Positions 34,501 through 49,100 of a DNA stretch of 64,000 bases are shown piece after piece. The position numbers and the translations under genes were made by a program. This DNA comes from Escarpia spicata (taxonomy: Eukaryota > Annelida > Polychaeta > Sabellida > Siboglinidae), in the NCBI GenBank assembly GCA_963995525.1, contig OZ023209.1, forward strand, positions 68,293,347 through 68,357,346, given 5' to 3'. The notes beneath the pieces are model-generated. The model ran no database searches. It was not told the DNA's origin and worked only from the letters and a program-made list of their open reading frames with translations. Numbering within the stretch: position 1 is the first letter of the stretch; the number at the start of each line of letters is the position of its first letter.

Positions 34501-37500
34501 ATCGTCACGCTGCCACTGAAATCACCGCGCTGTCACACAAATTCCCAAATAGTGAGCTTGCATAATTCTGAGGAAAGTCGTGACCCGACGAGGGCGAAGC
34601 TTCAGATATCAGTATGCTTAAAGATACTCAACCAATTCAGTTGTTTTGCTCCTCACGTTTCTTAGTAATTTCACAAAAACAGAGGCATCAAGTACTCCCC
34701 AATGATATCCTAGTTTGTTTATGCATACGTGTTAGTTCGTTTTATTAAATTAATAGAAAAACTGCGAACTTTCGTTTTTTTGTAAAAACCGGATCCGGTT
34801 TTTTGCTTAGATTTTTTTAGTATGGACATTGAACTTTGTGTGGAATCGCGCTCTTGTCTTCTCGTGATCGCGAATCATGGGCGATATTGACCTTTGACCC
34901 CACCCTTTGGCACTGTTGGCACAATGAGTGGACGTTCACGAACATATGTCATCCAAATTGGGCTAAATTAGACAGAAAAAGACAGTACCCACGCATAAAG
35001 GTGTATTTATATTTGGGAAAGACTATGGAACGAAACAAAGTAAACAGAACGAGTTGGGGACAGTGCCAGTGGACTGTGGCCGTGGCCCATGCCGTAAGGT
35101 CAGTCACAACATCAACAGATGCAGCATTCGCAAAGGTTCTTCCAGACAGGTTAGTAATTTTTAATTATTCAGCTATAATCACGTATATTTATATTTATAA
35201 GTGAGTATACACATTAATGTTGCTTGTACTAAATTTATTTGATTGTTTACCTTTTAGTCATAGCCAATGCCACCCAATGGCAGTATGGCTGGGCCCTGTT
35301 TACAATAGACTAATATCAGCTAACAGTACGACACTGTGGCATATACCTATGTCAATAATGATATGACTATATTATGTCTATGTCGTATATGGTAGTAAGC
35401 TAGTAGCCTAAGTAGACTTGGCATAATAGTAATAATGTAAATAAATGCAGTATACATGATCCGTAACAATTATAATTATTGAACTAATAGTAATAGATTG
35501 AACAAAAACAATATATACATAATTTACTAATAACAGTATTGTAATAGTAATTTAACTAATCTATTACTTTTATATTAAAAATTACTATTATTGGACATTT
35601 CAAAATTTAATTTGAATTTGATTGTAATTGTTTGTAGTCTTGGTATTTAATTATTTACAAGGAAAAGAATATTCTAGTAGTTTCACCAGGTTTTTTGATT
35701 GCCCCTTCTGTGAGTTTTTGTTATGTTCAGAAAACCAGTGCCCCTCAATAATGTGAAAGGCATGAAAATTAATACCCATAACATATATATATATATATAG
35801 CATTTGAACTTTGGCATTAGTTGCATTTGGCAGGTGTTCACTGCATTGCAACTTTTGCAAGTACATTAAAATGATTATTGTTAGAAACAATCGGTGCTGA
35901 CTATTAATACATGTACTTTATTTTCAGAACTCGGGGTGTGTCAACACCACATGCGGATGTGTGCATCAAAGCTCTTCACCTTCAGGTAAACGATTGTTGT
36001 CAAATGTGGTACATATTACTCTGTCACCAAACCTTTTATCAAAATTATAAATACAAGCAATAAAGATCCAGGCGGGCCTGGGGGCACGTGCCCCCCTAGA
36101 CCTTAGGAGGAATTTGGTGTGTCTGCAGACCTTTTATAATGGGCCGACGTGATTGTGTCCCCCCAGACCGTTTGAAATGTGCCCCAGTTTAGGTGATACT
36201 AATAAGCTGAAGTTATGGTGTCTTCCGATATCACCACTCCAGTGGAGCGGGTGAAGTTATGGTGTCTTCCAATATCACCACTCCAGTGGAGCGGGTGATG
36301 TTATGGTGTCTTCCGATATCACCACTCCAGTGGAGCGGGTGAAGTTATGGTGTCTTCCAATATCACCACTCCAGTGGAGCGGGTGAAGTTATGGTGTCTT
36401 CCGATATCACCACTCCAGTGGAGCGGGTGATGTTATGGTGTCTTCCGATATCACCACTCCAGTGGAGCGGGTGAAGTTATGGTGTCTTCCGATATCACCA
36501 CTCCAGTGGAGCGGGTGAAGTTATGGTGTCTTCCGATATCACCACTCCAGTGGAGCGGGTGAAGTTATGGTGTCTTCCGATATCACCACTCCAGTGGAGC
36601 GGGTGATGTTATGGTGTCTTCCGATATCACCACTCCAGTGGAGCGGGTGAAGTTATGGCGTCTTCCGATATCACCACTCCAGTGGAGCGGGTGAAGTTAT
36701 GGCGTCTTCCGATATCACCACTCCAGTGGAGCGGGTGAAGTTATGGTGTCTTCCGATATCACCACTCCAGTGGAGCGGGTGAAGTTATGGTGTCTTCCGA
36801 TATCACCACTCCAGTGGAGCGGGTGAAGTTATGGTGTCTTCCGATATCACCACTCCAGTGGAGCGGGTGATGTTATGGTGTCTTCCGATATCACCACTCC
36901 AGCCGAGCGGCTGAAGTTATGGTGTCTTCCGATATCACCACTCCAGTGGAGCGGGTGAAGTTATGGTGTCTTCCGATATCACCACTCCAGTGGAGCGGGT
37001 GAAGTTATGGTGTCTTCCGATATCACCACTCCAGTGGAGCGGGTGATGTTATGGTGTCTTCCGATATCACCACTCCAGCCATGCGGCTGAATTTATGGCA
37101 GTGTGATAGCGACCAAATTTAGACTACATCATTTGGTTCGGCCGCCAGTGGAGGTTTTTATGCCCCCCCAGGCTCGATTTCTGGATCCGCCCCTGTATTT
37201 GATAGTTTTGTTTGTCCGCATGAGGATTTTGCAGTAATGGGTGTCCTTGTTAAATATTGTTGTTAGAAATGCGTGTGAATTAAAGTAAAGACAATGTAAA
37301 GTAAACACATTTTATTGAAACTATTTGATCAGATTGACTACAAAATAATGAAAAGCACAATACAATTACACTCATGACAATCACTGCACTTGATATGTAT
37401 AATGTAATAATTTTTAATATCACATACACATCACATGCACATAAAGTGCAAAGCAACAATAGAAACACCAATTTGGAAGATGTTGAAAACATGTCAGGTA

Positions 37501-40500
37501 CATATAAAAAACAAACAGTTTGTATGTTTACAACTCACAAAATGAGTGACTAAACAATTATGTGTATTTAACAACAATTTTCAATATCACAAAATGTAAA
37601 CCAATGAGAAAAACTTACTTAGGAAGATGTTTGGTTAAACAAATGTAATATGTACATATCAAATAAACTATATTATGAATCATAATTGTTTTTCATAATT
37701 TGATTCTTTGTTAAAAAAACATCAATGATATAAAATTCGAAAATTTGGTAGTTTATGCAATGCTTGCTATGTTTACAACTCGCAGATAATAGTGACTAGA
37801 CTAGACAGGGTCATCACCATGTGACTATGAACTACATGTACAGTCACTCACTACCAGGTGACTACCTGCTACGTTGCTCAGGTTTACTCAGCTGTTTGAA
37901 GAGTACCGACTACAGACAGCTGTGGATATTTTTATATAAACAGTCTTCGCATAGTAATTTCAGTGTGGCTGAGTGCTTCCCACATAAGTCAAGATGGTGT
38001 TCGATTTAACAGGTCTGCCAGGGAGTAAAATGTAAAGTGCTTTGAGCAATCCTGAGGACTGGATACTACACCATATCAGAACTAACTTTGCTCAAGTGTT
38101 GTTTATAACATAATTAGTACAATGTGTACAGGTGTATAATCATCATGCGAAGTGAAAATGTAACGCAAATTATTTGTGAAAATATAAGCCAGTGATAAAA
38201 AAGAATAATTTAGAAAAATTAAACATGGCATGAAAAGTATATAACAGTCTTCACGATACATAGAGAATTTAAACAAGTAAAATGCTGCTGTCAGTGTATC
38301 AACAGATTGTTTAAAAAAAATGTGAAAAGGCTTTCAATACCATTACTTCATCACAAACTTGTGTTGTACATAACAAATACCTGGTGTATGTTGCAAGAAC
38401 TCAGCTGGCTGCCACTGACTATCAGCAACACAAAGACAATGAAACCCTACCACTGTAATGATGCTGGATGATTGATGTATTTTTTCATGGATACTGCTAA
38501 AAGTTAAAGTTAAATTGAATACAAATACTGTGTATTGTTGACTTTTGATAAATGTGTCATCACATATAAAATATCATACATGTCAGAGCCATGGTAATTG
38601 TCACTTTGTCTCCGGTATAGGTAGATGCGGATGTGCAGCAAAATGTCAGGAAGCTGGTATGCAGTACCATCGAAGACAGCGAACACATACAGTGATGTCA
38701 TCAATATCCAAACTGATGTAGTTCACCGAAGAATGTTCGACACTGAACCTGTCTCACAGCGCCGAGAGTTGTTGCCCAAAGACTCATGCCATATCTGCCA
38801 CCCACCGTTCTATCACCAGCTGCAGAGCTGCTCAGGTGTCACCATATTCGTATGTCGAGCAACCTGCATTCTACATTGGTTTCTAGTCAGTCAAGCTAAC
38901 TGACTGACCTGGAAGCCAGTGTACACCCCATTGGCACTGGGGAATCTGTCATGGATGCAACACACGACACAACTGGGATCACTCGGTGGACATTCACATG
39001 ACAAACCATTAATATGCAGCATGCTGCATGGCTGTAGAATCTTGTCCGAGATCCTGGACAAATACAACTGCCCAGTATGCCATATTAACTTGGAGAACTA
39101 GTGGTACTGAGCACACTGGTTCAAACTCCTGTAAAGAAAAGCATATATTCAGTAAACAAAAACAGGTATCATAGTAGTGTTGGGAGTAAATAATTATGGA
39201 GTGTTCATTGTCATAATCAGTGAATATAAAATAATGTTTCATATATGACCTGAAAAAAGGCAGCAAGAAATGTTCTACTACAGCTGCATCTATACATGTT
39301 GATATCGTCGTCGGTGTTTACCGGGGTTGTTCAAGGGGAGGGAGGGTGTCGGTTGATACAGCATGCAGACATTAGTAGAATATGCTCTTTTTCAAAACTG
39401 ATAAATTGTAACTATTTTTCTTTACAAGGTGTTCATTGTCATTACATGCATTTAAAATTGTTCAATTTCATTACAATGATGCCTGATCTTAGTCAATATT
39501 ATGGACTGATTTGAATTCTGCAAATCAGTAAAGCGCATTTATATTGTTTGTATTGTTTTCAGTATACAAATTCATGTCAGTGTCTGCCATGTGTAACTAC
39601 TACACATATTCATGTTTTACATTTTAAAGTTCTGCCTGAGGTTGAATGGTCAAGGTGAATGTTGGAAATGACAAATCGGTGTTATTGTGATGCTAGCAGT
39701 ATATTTTCATTATCATGTATTCAAAGGTTCATAATATGTATGTCTACCTTCTTCAAAAATGAATAATTTATTTCATAAGCTTATTTCTGAGTCATTGTCT
39801 ATGTCCAAGATATTATTAAAATGTGTATGAAAACAAATGTATATTTAAATGTGCACATTAAAATCTGTTGAAAACTTATACATGGTATAAATTTGAAATT
39901 ACCTGGATTGATCAAATGTGGGCCTCCCACAGACTATGTATACTCCCTGTGTCTGCCTGACCCAGGTGACTGCCTTAGCTCCTCTTCTGCCTCCTCTCAT
40001 TCTCATTCTTGGGTTGCAGTGTAGCCTCTAGCGACATCATAATTCAAGTTACATATTATGCATTCATATATTGCTGTGGTGAGAATATATACACACATTA
40101 GTAAATACACAAGAATAGCTGGCATGTGTCATTTGAAAGGTATCACAGGATACCAATTACATAGACAACAGCCAGGCATCAAGGACCACAATGGAAACAA
40201 GTGCGGGCATTTTATTTTGTAATCCTTATATATGGTGTACTCTAGCTGTATTTATATTTTATATATTTACACGTTTAAATATTTATATTGAATAAAATCA
40301 TCATCACCATCATGGTTGTTATATAAAAATCTCAATTATTTTGATTAAATACAGTGCAAATCAAAAACATTCTGCAGTAATAGAATCAAAATGTGAGTCA
40401 CAAAACACTGTTGTAATAATTACGATCATCAATATAATACTCCCGTGTTTGACGTTCTGTTGTACGAAATTATGATAAACAGGCAGGGGCCTACTGCCAC

Positions 40501-43500
40501 ACCAATGTTACTTGTCAACAATTTAATTGTTTTTCTCAGCAGTCTTTGTATATAAACTCAGTCACGCACAAACCTGTTCTTTCGCAACATATCAAACCTA
40601 CTTATAAATATGCTACTTCATTTGTAAACAAATGTATTTAGTTATGGCGAAATCACTGGTCACAAAAAACAGAGGTGATAAAAGGTTGTACTGTAAAAAT
40701 GTATACACAATTATTATCACGTTTACATAAAAAACATGTAATTTAAAATGCTGTACTATTTGACCAGTGTGATTGACCGCTAACAACAGTCAGGAAACTT
40801 ACAAATGTTGATGCCATTGCAAATTTTGTAGGTGAATATTCCAAAATAACACTCTTATAACAGATGATGACATTTCAACCAGATCTATTAACAATTGCAG
40901 CTGCAGTTAGCTGCCATTTTAATACCAATTTTGTCTTTAACCCACAGGCACAGGCTCATTGACATGACATTCCCAATATGACGTTAGAACGGTATTACAC
41001 GAGGCACAAAATTAGAACATGACGATAATTATACCCAGTACCAGGCAATTATTTTGTTGACTAAATGGGCGATGTTTGAGTTAGGCAATCTACTTCATAT
41101 TCCATTCACTTCCTATATTCTACCTGGTTACTATTTAACCTAGCTTATGATTACGCCTTGGCCCTCAAGGGGTATTGTCACTGACGATAGCGTCCTGAGT
41201 CTACGGCTGTGAGTGTGACCAGTCATGGTTGTGCATGATGCCCAAATGGGAAATTTTCTATATAACTGCAAACAATCTATCGACATCAAATATTAATATT
41301 TATATGTCATATACATCTTAAAACAACAGAACTTGGAACTACGGGACAACAAAACACACAAATGGTCAGCCCAACGCCGGCCAAAAATGCAGCAATCAGC
41401 TGCAATGCCAACTTAACGTGTCGAGCAGGATGTTTACTACTTCACGATCCGATTTCGCTTTTATGATAGCCTTCAGACGATGCCACCATCTCATCTGCTC
41501 TACCAAAGTAACTCGTGAGTTTGTCATCTTCCTTTTTCCGTTTCTTCGCCACTGAAGATAATACAGGCGGACGCAGCCTTTTATTGCCTGCCGTTACACT
41601 CAGTCACAACATACTCGCTACTAAGCATTCACATGATTACGTATCATGTGAAACACAGTTCCATCTCATTAAACATCAGAAATTAGAAGCCACGCCTTCA
41701 AAATTGGTGCGCTTCCTTGTAAACAACTGATACAAGCTCGTATCAAAAAAATGTCACCAAAAAAAATGGTTCATTAAAACATATTTGTGTTGCAACCTGC
41801 CATCAGTACATTATAGTAGATGCCATTTATACTGTATCAGAGTATTTCAAAGTAAAAGCGAACATACTATGTTCCTTTAGTCTAACTGTAATTGAGCTAG
41901 CAAATTATGTATACATGTTTTGCCTCCTAGACATTTTGCTCAGAACAAGTAATACTTTTAATTTTGTATTTTCCGTTGGTGAAGAGACATACCAGGTGAT
42001 TAATGTTTGTTTGCAACATTGTGAGTGTATCCTGCAATTACAATACAATACAACTTTATCCATCCCTGTAAGGGCAACTACGTTGGCGAGCACAGTGTAT
42101 ACAGATAGATATATAAGTATTAAAATACAACATAAGTAACTGACACATTAATACACAGTTACCTATGTTATATTTTAATATTTATATATATTTGTATACA
42201 CTGTTCCCACCCAAATGACAATGTAATTGCCCTTAACATGAGTAACTGGCACATTAATACGCAGTTACCTATGTTATATTTTAATATTTATATATATATA
42301 TATATATTTGTATACACTGTTCCCGCACAAATGACAATGTAATTGCCCTTAACATGAGTAACTGGCACATTAATACGCAGTTACCTATGTTATATTTTAA
42401 TATTTATATATATATATATATTTGTATACACTGTTCCCGCACAAATGACAATGTAATTGCCCTTACAGGGCAATTACATTGTCGTCATGCTCCATAAACC
42501 AACCACAATTAGATGGTGATGGTCTACATCAAACAATGCTGCATAAACCAACCACAATTAGATGATGACGGTCTACATAAAAGATGTTCCATAAACCAAC
42601 TACAATTAAATGGTGATGGTCTGCATCAAATAATGCTCTATACACCAACCACATTTAGATGGTGACGGTCTACATCAAATAATGCTCCATAAACCAACCA
42701 CAATTAGATGGTGACGGTCTACATCAAATAATGCTCCATAAACCAACCACAATTAGATGGTGAAGGTCAACATCAAACAGTGCTACATAAACCAGCCACA
42801 ATTACATGGCGATGGTGTACATCAAACAGTGCTACATAAACCAACCACAATTAGATGGTGATGGTCTACATCAAACAATGCTCCATAGACCAATCACAAT
42901 TAGATGGTGATGGTCTACATCAAACAATGCTCCATAGACCAAACACAATTAGATGGTGATGGTCTACATTAAACATTGCTACATAAACCAACCACAATTA
43001 GATGGTGATGGTCTACACAAACAGTGCAACATAAACCGACCACAATAGATGGTGACGGTCTACGTCAAACAATGCTACATAAACCAACCACAATTAGATG
43101 GTGATGGTCTACATCAAACAATGCTCCATAAACCAACCACAATTAGATGGTGACGGTCTACATCAAACAATGCTACATAAACCAACCACTATTAGATGGT
43201 GATGGTCTGCATCAAACAGTGCTTCATAAACCAACCACAATTAAATGGTGATGGTCTACATCAAACAATGCTCCATAAACCAACCTCAATTAGATAGTGA
43301 TGATCTACATCAAACAATGATACATGAACCAACCACAATTAGATGGTGATGGTCTACATCAAACAATGCTCCATAAACCAACCACAATTAGATGGTGATG
43401 ATCTACATCAAACAATGGTACATAATCCAACCACAATTAGATGGTGATGGTCTACATCAAACAATGCTAGAAACAGAGTGGCTAACAAAACAAGCAGCAG

Positions 43501-45100
43501 TAATTGCTTATTTCCAAAGTGATGAATCTGCTTTGGTCAATCTAACATTGTCTCCCGGCTGGATATACATACATGTGCTGAAGTAATGACAACTTAGCAC
43601 CCATTCTGCACATATCCTATATCACTAAATCTTTGACATTTACTATTTCTTGTATGTTATTTTGAAGTGCTTACATAATTTATATATATATATATATGTT
43701 GTGATCATTAATTTATGGGGGAAATGGAGACCATCTTAATGCTTGCTATTAGACACAACTGTGTTAGTTATTAGACTTTTTGTGTCTGCAGCAAATGCAG
43801 GAGGAGCAAGATGTGCTGCGGATGGAGTTGAAGGCAAAGGACTCAGTCATTGAGATGGCCAAGTTGGAGAAGGAGCGAATGGTGAACAAGTTCCAGGTGG
43901 AAGCAGGTAATTACAGCACCAACTGTAGCAAGGAACAAATGGTGAAGAAGTTCCAGGTGGAAGCAGGTACTCACAGCACCATCTGGAGCGAATGGTCAAC
44001 AAGTTCCATGTGAAAGCAGGTAATCACATCACCCACTCTAGCAAGGAACAAATGTTGAACAAGTTTTAGGTGGAAGCAGGTAATCACGGAACTAACTGTA
44101 GCAAGTAATGAATGGTGAACAAGTTCCAGGTGGAAACAGGTAATCACGGCATCAAGTGTAGCAAGTAATGAATGATGAAACAGTTCCAGGTGGAAGCAGG
44201 TAATCATGGCATCAAGTGTAGCAAGTAATGAATGGTGAACAAGTTCCAGGTGGAAGTAGGTAATCACAGCACCAACTGTAGCATGTCACGAATGGTGAAC
44301 AAGTTCCAGGTTTAAGCAGGTAATCACAGCACCAACTGTAGCAAGTAATGAATGGTGAACAAGTTCCAGGTGGAAGCAGGTAATCACATCACCAACTGTA
44401 GCATGTAATGAATGATGAACAAGTTCCAGGTGGAAGCAGGTAATCACAGCACCAACTGTAGCAGGTAATGAATGGTGAACAAGTTCCAGGTGGAAGCAGG
44501 TAATCACAGCACCAACTGTAGCAGGTAATGAATGGTGAACAAGTTCCAGGTGGAAGCAGGTAATCACAGCACCAACTGTAGCATGTAGTGAATGATGAAC
44601 AAGTTCCAGGTGGAAGCAGGTAATCACAGCACCAACTGTAGCAGGTAATGAATGGTGAACAAGTTCCAGGTGGAAGCAGGTAATCACAGCACCAACTGTA
44701 GCATGTAGTGAATGATGAACAAGTTCCAGGTGGAAGCAGGTAATCACAGCACCAACTGTAGCATGTAATGAATGATGAACAATTTCCAGGTGGAAGCAGG
44801 TAATCACAGCACCAACTGTAGCAGCAAGTACATATGTAGCAACTAAATGATGATGACTGTGTAGGGCAAAGAGCAGTGTGCATTGACACTGACAGGTGAC
44901 GCGGTCATGTGCGATCATACATCCTGGCAGAGGGTGGCCATTGTAAATGTCATAATGATAAAGTTATACAACTAAAATGTGTGTGTATGTGTGTGTGTGT
45001 GTATGTGTGTGTGTGTGTGTGTGTGTTAGAGGGTTTCAAGAGAGAGAAATGTATCATGTCGTTTGTGTGTTAGAGGGCTACAGGAGAGAAGTGTATCATG

Positions 45101-45192
<92 letters not shown>

Positions 45193-45260
45193 GTTTCAAG
45201 AGAGAGAAATGTATCATGTCGTTTGTGTGTTAGAGGGCTACAGGAGAGAAGTGTATCATG

Positions 45261-45338
<78 letters not shown>

Positions 45339-45412
45339 TAGAGGGGTACAAAAGAAAAGTGTGTCATGTCGTGTGTCTGTTAGAGGGCTACATGAGAGAG
45401 AAGTGTATTGTG

Positions 45413-45504
<92 letters not shown>

Positions 45505-45666
45505 GCTACAAGAGAGAGAAATGTATCATGTCGTTTGTATGTTAGAGGGCTACAGGAGAGAAATGTATCATGTCGTGTGTGTGTGTGTGTTAGAGGGGTA
45601 CAACAGAAAAGTGTGTCATATCATGTGGGTGTGTTAGAGGGCTACAAGAGAGAGAAGTGTATCATG

Positions 45667-45748
<82 letters not shown>

Positions 45749-46105
45749 TAGAGAGCTTCAAGAGAGAGAAGTGTATCATGTCGTGTGTGTGTGTTAGAGG
45801 GCTACAAGAGAGAGAAGTGTATTATGTCGTGTGTGTGTTAGAGGGCTGCAAGAGAGAGAAGTGTATCATGTCGTGTGTGTGTTAGAGGGCTACAAGAGAG
45901 AGAAGTGTATTATGTTGTGTGTGTGTTAGAGGGCTACAAGAGAGAGAAGTATATCATGTCGTGTGTGTATGTGTGTGTGTGTGTGTTAGAGGGCTACAAG
46001 AGAGAGAAGTGTATCGTGTGTGTGTGTTAGAGGGCTACAAGATAGAGAAGTGTATCAGGTTGTGTGTGTGTGTGTGTTAGAGGGCTACAAGAGAGAGAAG
46101 TGTAT

Positions 46106-46170
<65 letters not shown>

Positions 46171-49100
46171 GCTAGAAGAGAGAAGTGTATCATGTTGTTT
46201 GTGTGTGTGTTAGAGGGCTAGAAGAGAGAAGTGTATAATGTTGTTTGTGTTTGTGTTAGAGGGCTACAAGCGAGAGAAGCGGATCCTGCTGGAGCAGGTC
46301 GTTGACCTGAAGAAGGAGAACAACCTTCTGGACAGCGACGGTGTCCGCAGGGACGGTCAGCTGCTTCAAACTCGGGACGAACTGGACAAGACGACCTTGC
46401 TCCTGAAGAACACAGAGAACAAGATTCGCATGCTGGAAAGTCAGGTATGTCAATACATCAATGAATAATTCCTCAAAGTTTATTTGAAATTGGTTGTTTG
46501 TTGAAGATATATTAACCAGTGACATTTTAATAATTATGTGTGTTCTTACAAAGAGAACATTGCAAATGGTTGTAGTTCAAAAACAACTGGAGCTAGGATG
46601 GTCATATTTTAGGAATCTTGCTTAACAGTCCACTGTCTTCCACCAAACTGATTCAGTGAAATGTAGCATCCTTTGGTTGTGTTCACATGGGATCACCCTC
46701 CTTTAAAGGGAGGAAATGCCCTACATTCCAGTCCATATCTTCCGTGAAAGGGAGGAATCAACCTACATTCCAGTCCGTGTCTTACCGTATATGGAGGAAT
46801 CACCCTACATTCCAGTCCATGTCTTCCCTTAAAGGGAGGAATCGCCCTACATTCCAGTCCATGTCTTCCTTTAAAGGGACGAATCGCCCTACATTCCAGT
46901 CCACGTCTTCCCTTAAAGGGAGGAATCACGGTATATTCCAGTCCACATCTTCCCTTAAAAGGAGGAATCACCCTATATTCCAGTCCACGTCTTCCCTAAA
47001 AGGGAGGAATCGCCGTACATTCCAGTCTACATCTTCCCTTAAAGGGAGGGAGGAATCGCCCTACATTCCAGTCCACGAGTTCCCTTAAAGGGAGGGAGGA
47101 ATCGCCCTACATTCCAGTCCACGAGTTCCCTTAAAGGGAGGGAGGCATCACCCTACATTCCAGTCCACGTCTTCCCTAAAAGGGAGGAATCACCCTACAT
47201 TCCAGTCTACATCTTCCCTTAAAGGGAGGGAGGAATCGCCCTACATTCCAGTCCACGTGTTCCCTTAAAGGGAGGGAGAAATCATCCTACATTCCAGTCC
47301 ACGTCTTACCTTAAAGGGAGGAACCAGCCTACATCCCAGCCCATGTCTTCCCTTAAAGGCACACCACTGTCCAAGTCAGGTCTGCAGTTGTCATAACAGT
47401 TTGTTTACATGACAGCACCCCACTGTCCAAGTCATGTCTGCAGGTGTCATCCCAAACAGTTTGTTTATATGACAGCACACCACTGTTCAGGTCATGTCTG
47501 CAGGTGTCATCACAAACAGTTTATTTACATGACTGTACACCACTGTCCAAGTCATGTCTGCAGTTGTCATAACAAACAGTTTATTTACATGACAGCACAC
47601 CACTGTCCAAGTCATGTCTGCATGTGTCATAACAAACAGATTGTTTACATGACAGCACCCCACTGTCCAAGTCATGTCTGCAGGTGTCATCCCAAACAGT
47701 TTGTTTATATGACAGCACACCACTGTTCAGGTCATGTCTGCAGGTGTCATCACAAACAGTTTATTTACATGACTGTACACCACTGTCCAAGTCATGTCTG
47801 CAGTTGTCATAACAAACAGTTTATTTACATGACAGCACACCACTGTCCAAGTCATGTCTGCATGTGTCATAACAAACAGTTTATTTACATGACAGCACCC
47901 CACTGTCCAAGTAATGTCTGCATGTGTCATCACAAACAGTTTGTTTATATGACAGCACACCACTGTCCAAGTCATGTCTGCATGTGTCATCACAAACAGT
48001 TTGTTTATATGACTGCACCCCACTGTCCAAGTCATGTCTGCAGGTGTCATCACAAACAGTTTATTTACATGACAGCACCCCACTGTCCAAGTCATGTCTG
48101 CATGTGTCATCACAAACAGTTTATTTACATGACAGCACCCCACTGTCCAAGTCATGTCTGCATGTGTCATCACAAACAGTTTATTTACATGACAGCACCC
48201 CACTGTCCAAGTCATGTCTGCAGGTGTCATCACAAACAGTTTATTTACATGACAGCACCCCACTGTCCAAGTCAGGTCTGCATGTGTCATCACAAACAGT
48301 TTATTTACATGACAGCACCCCACTGTCCAAGTCATGTCTGCAGGTGTCATCACAAACAGTTTATTTACATGACAGCACCCCACTGTCCAAGTCATGTCTG
48401 CAGGTGTCATCACAAACAGTTTATTTACATGACAGCACCCCACTGTCCAAGTCATGTCTGCATGTGTCATCACAAACAGTTTATTTACATGACAGCACAC
48501 CACTGTCCAAGTCATGTCTGCAGGTGTCATCACAAACAGTTTATTTACATGACAGCACCCCACTGTCCAAGTCATGTCTGCATGTGTCATCACAAACAGT
48601 TTATTTACATGACAGCACACCACTGTCCAAGTCATGTCTGCATGTGTCATCACAAACAGTTTATTTACATGACAGCACCCCACTGTCCAAGTCATGTCTG
48701 CAGGTGTCATCACAAACAGTTTATTTACATGACAGCACACCACTGTCCAAGTCATGTCTGCAGGTGTCATCACAAACAATTTATTTACATGACAGCCCAC
48801 CACTGTCCAAGTCATGTCTGTATGTGTCATCACAAACAGTTTATTTACATGACAACACCCCACTGTCCAAGTCATTTCTGCATGTGTCATCACAAACAGT
48901 TTATTTACATGACAACACCCCACTGTCCAAGTCATGTCTGCATGTGTCATAACAAACAGTTTATTTACATGACAACACCCCACTGTCCAAGTCATGTCTG
49001 CAGGTGTCATCACAAACAGTTTATTTACATGACAGCACCCCACTGTCCAAGTCATGTCTGCAGGTGTCATCACAAACAGTTTGTTTATATGACAGCACCC

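Larger units (their letters stand above)
34359..41879. mobile_element. Candidate 7.5-kb element bounded by ~80-bp inverted repeats, inside intron 4 of gene 2
   Basis: 34359-34440 (TAAAGGAACATAGTCTGTTC, later AAATGGTATCTATTATAATG, TACTGACAGGC) matches the reverse complement of 41802-41879 (TAAAGGAACATAGTATGTTC, AAATGGCATCTACTATAATG, TACTGATGGC) at roughly 80%. I see no target duplication and no transposase. The interior holds a 44-bp satellite, a SINE and an unassigned split frame. It may be one large non-autonomous element, or two MITE-like termini that happen to face each other. Confidence 0.5.

Noticed and set aside
34836..35983. A two-exon gene (donor at 35151, acceptor at 35927)
   Set aside because: Splice signals and phase fit, but there is no recognised motif, the first codon is not ATG in this frame, and the phase and composition do not suit gene 2. 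Kept only as part of the inverted-repeat finding.
44977..46136. Poly-(Cys-Val) and poly-(Thr-His) proteins
   Set aside because: Translation of (GT)n and (CA)n tracts.
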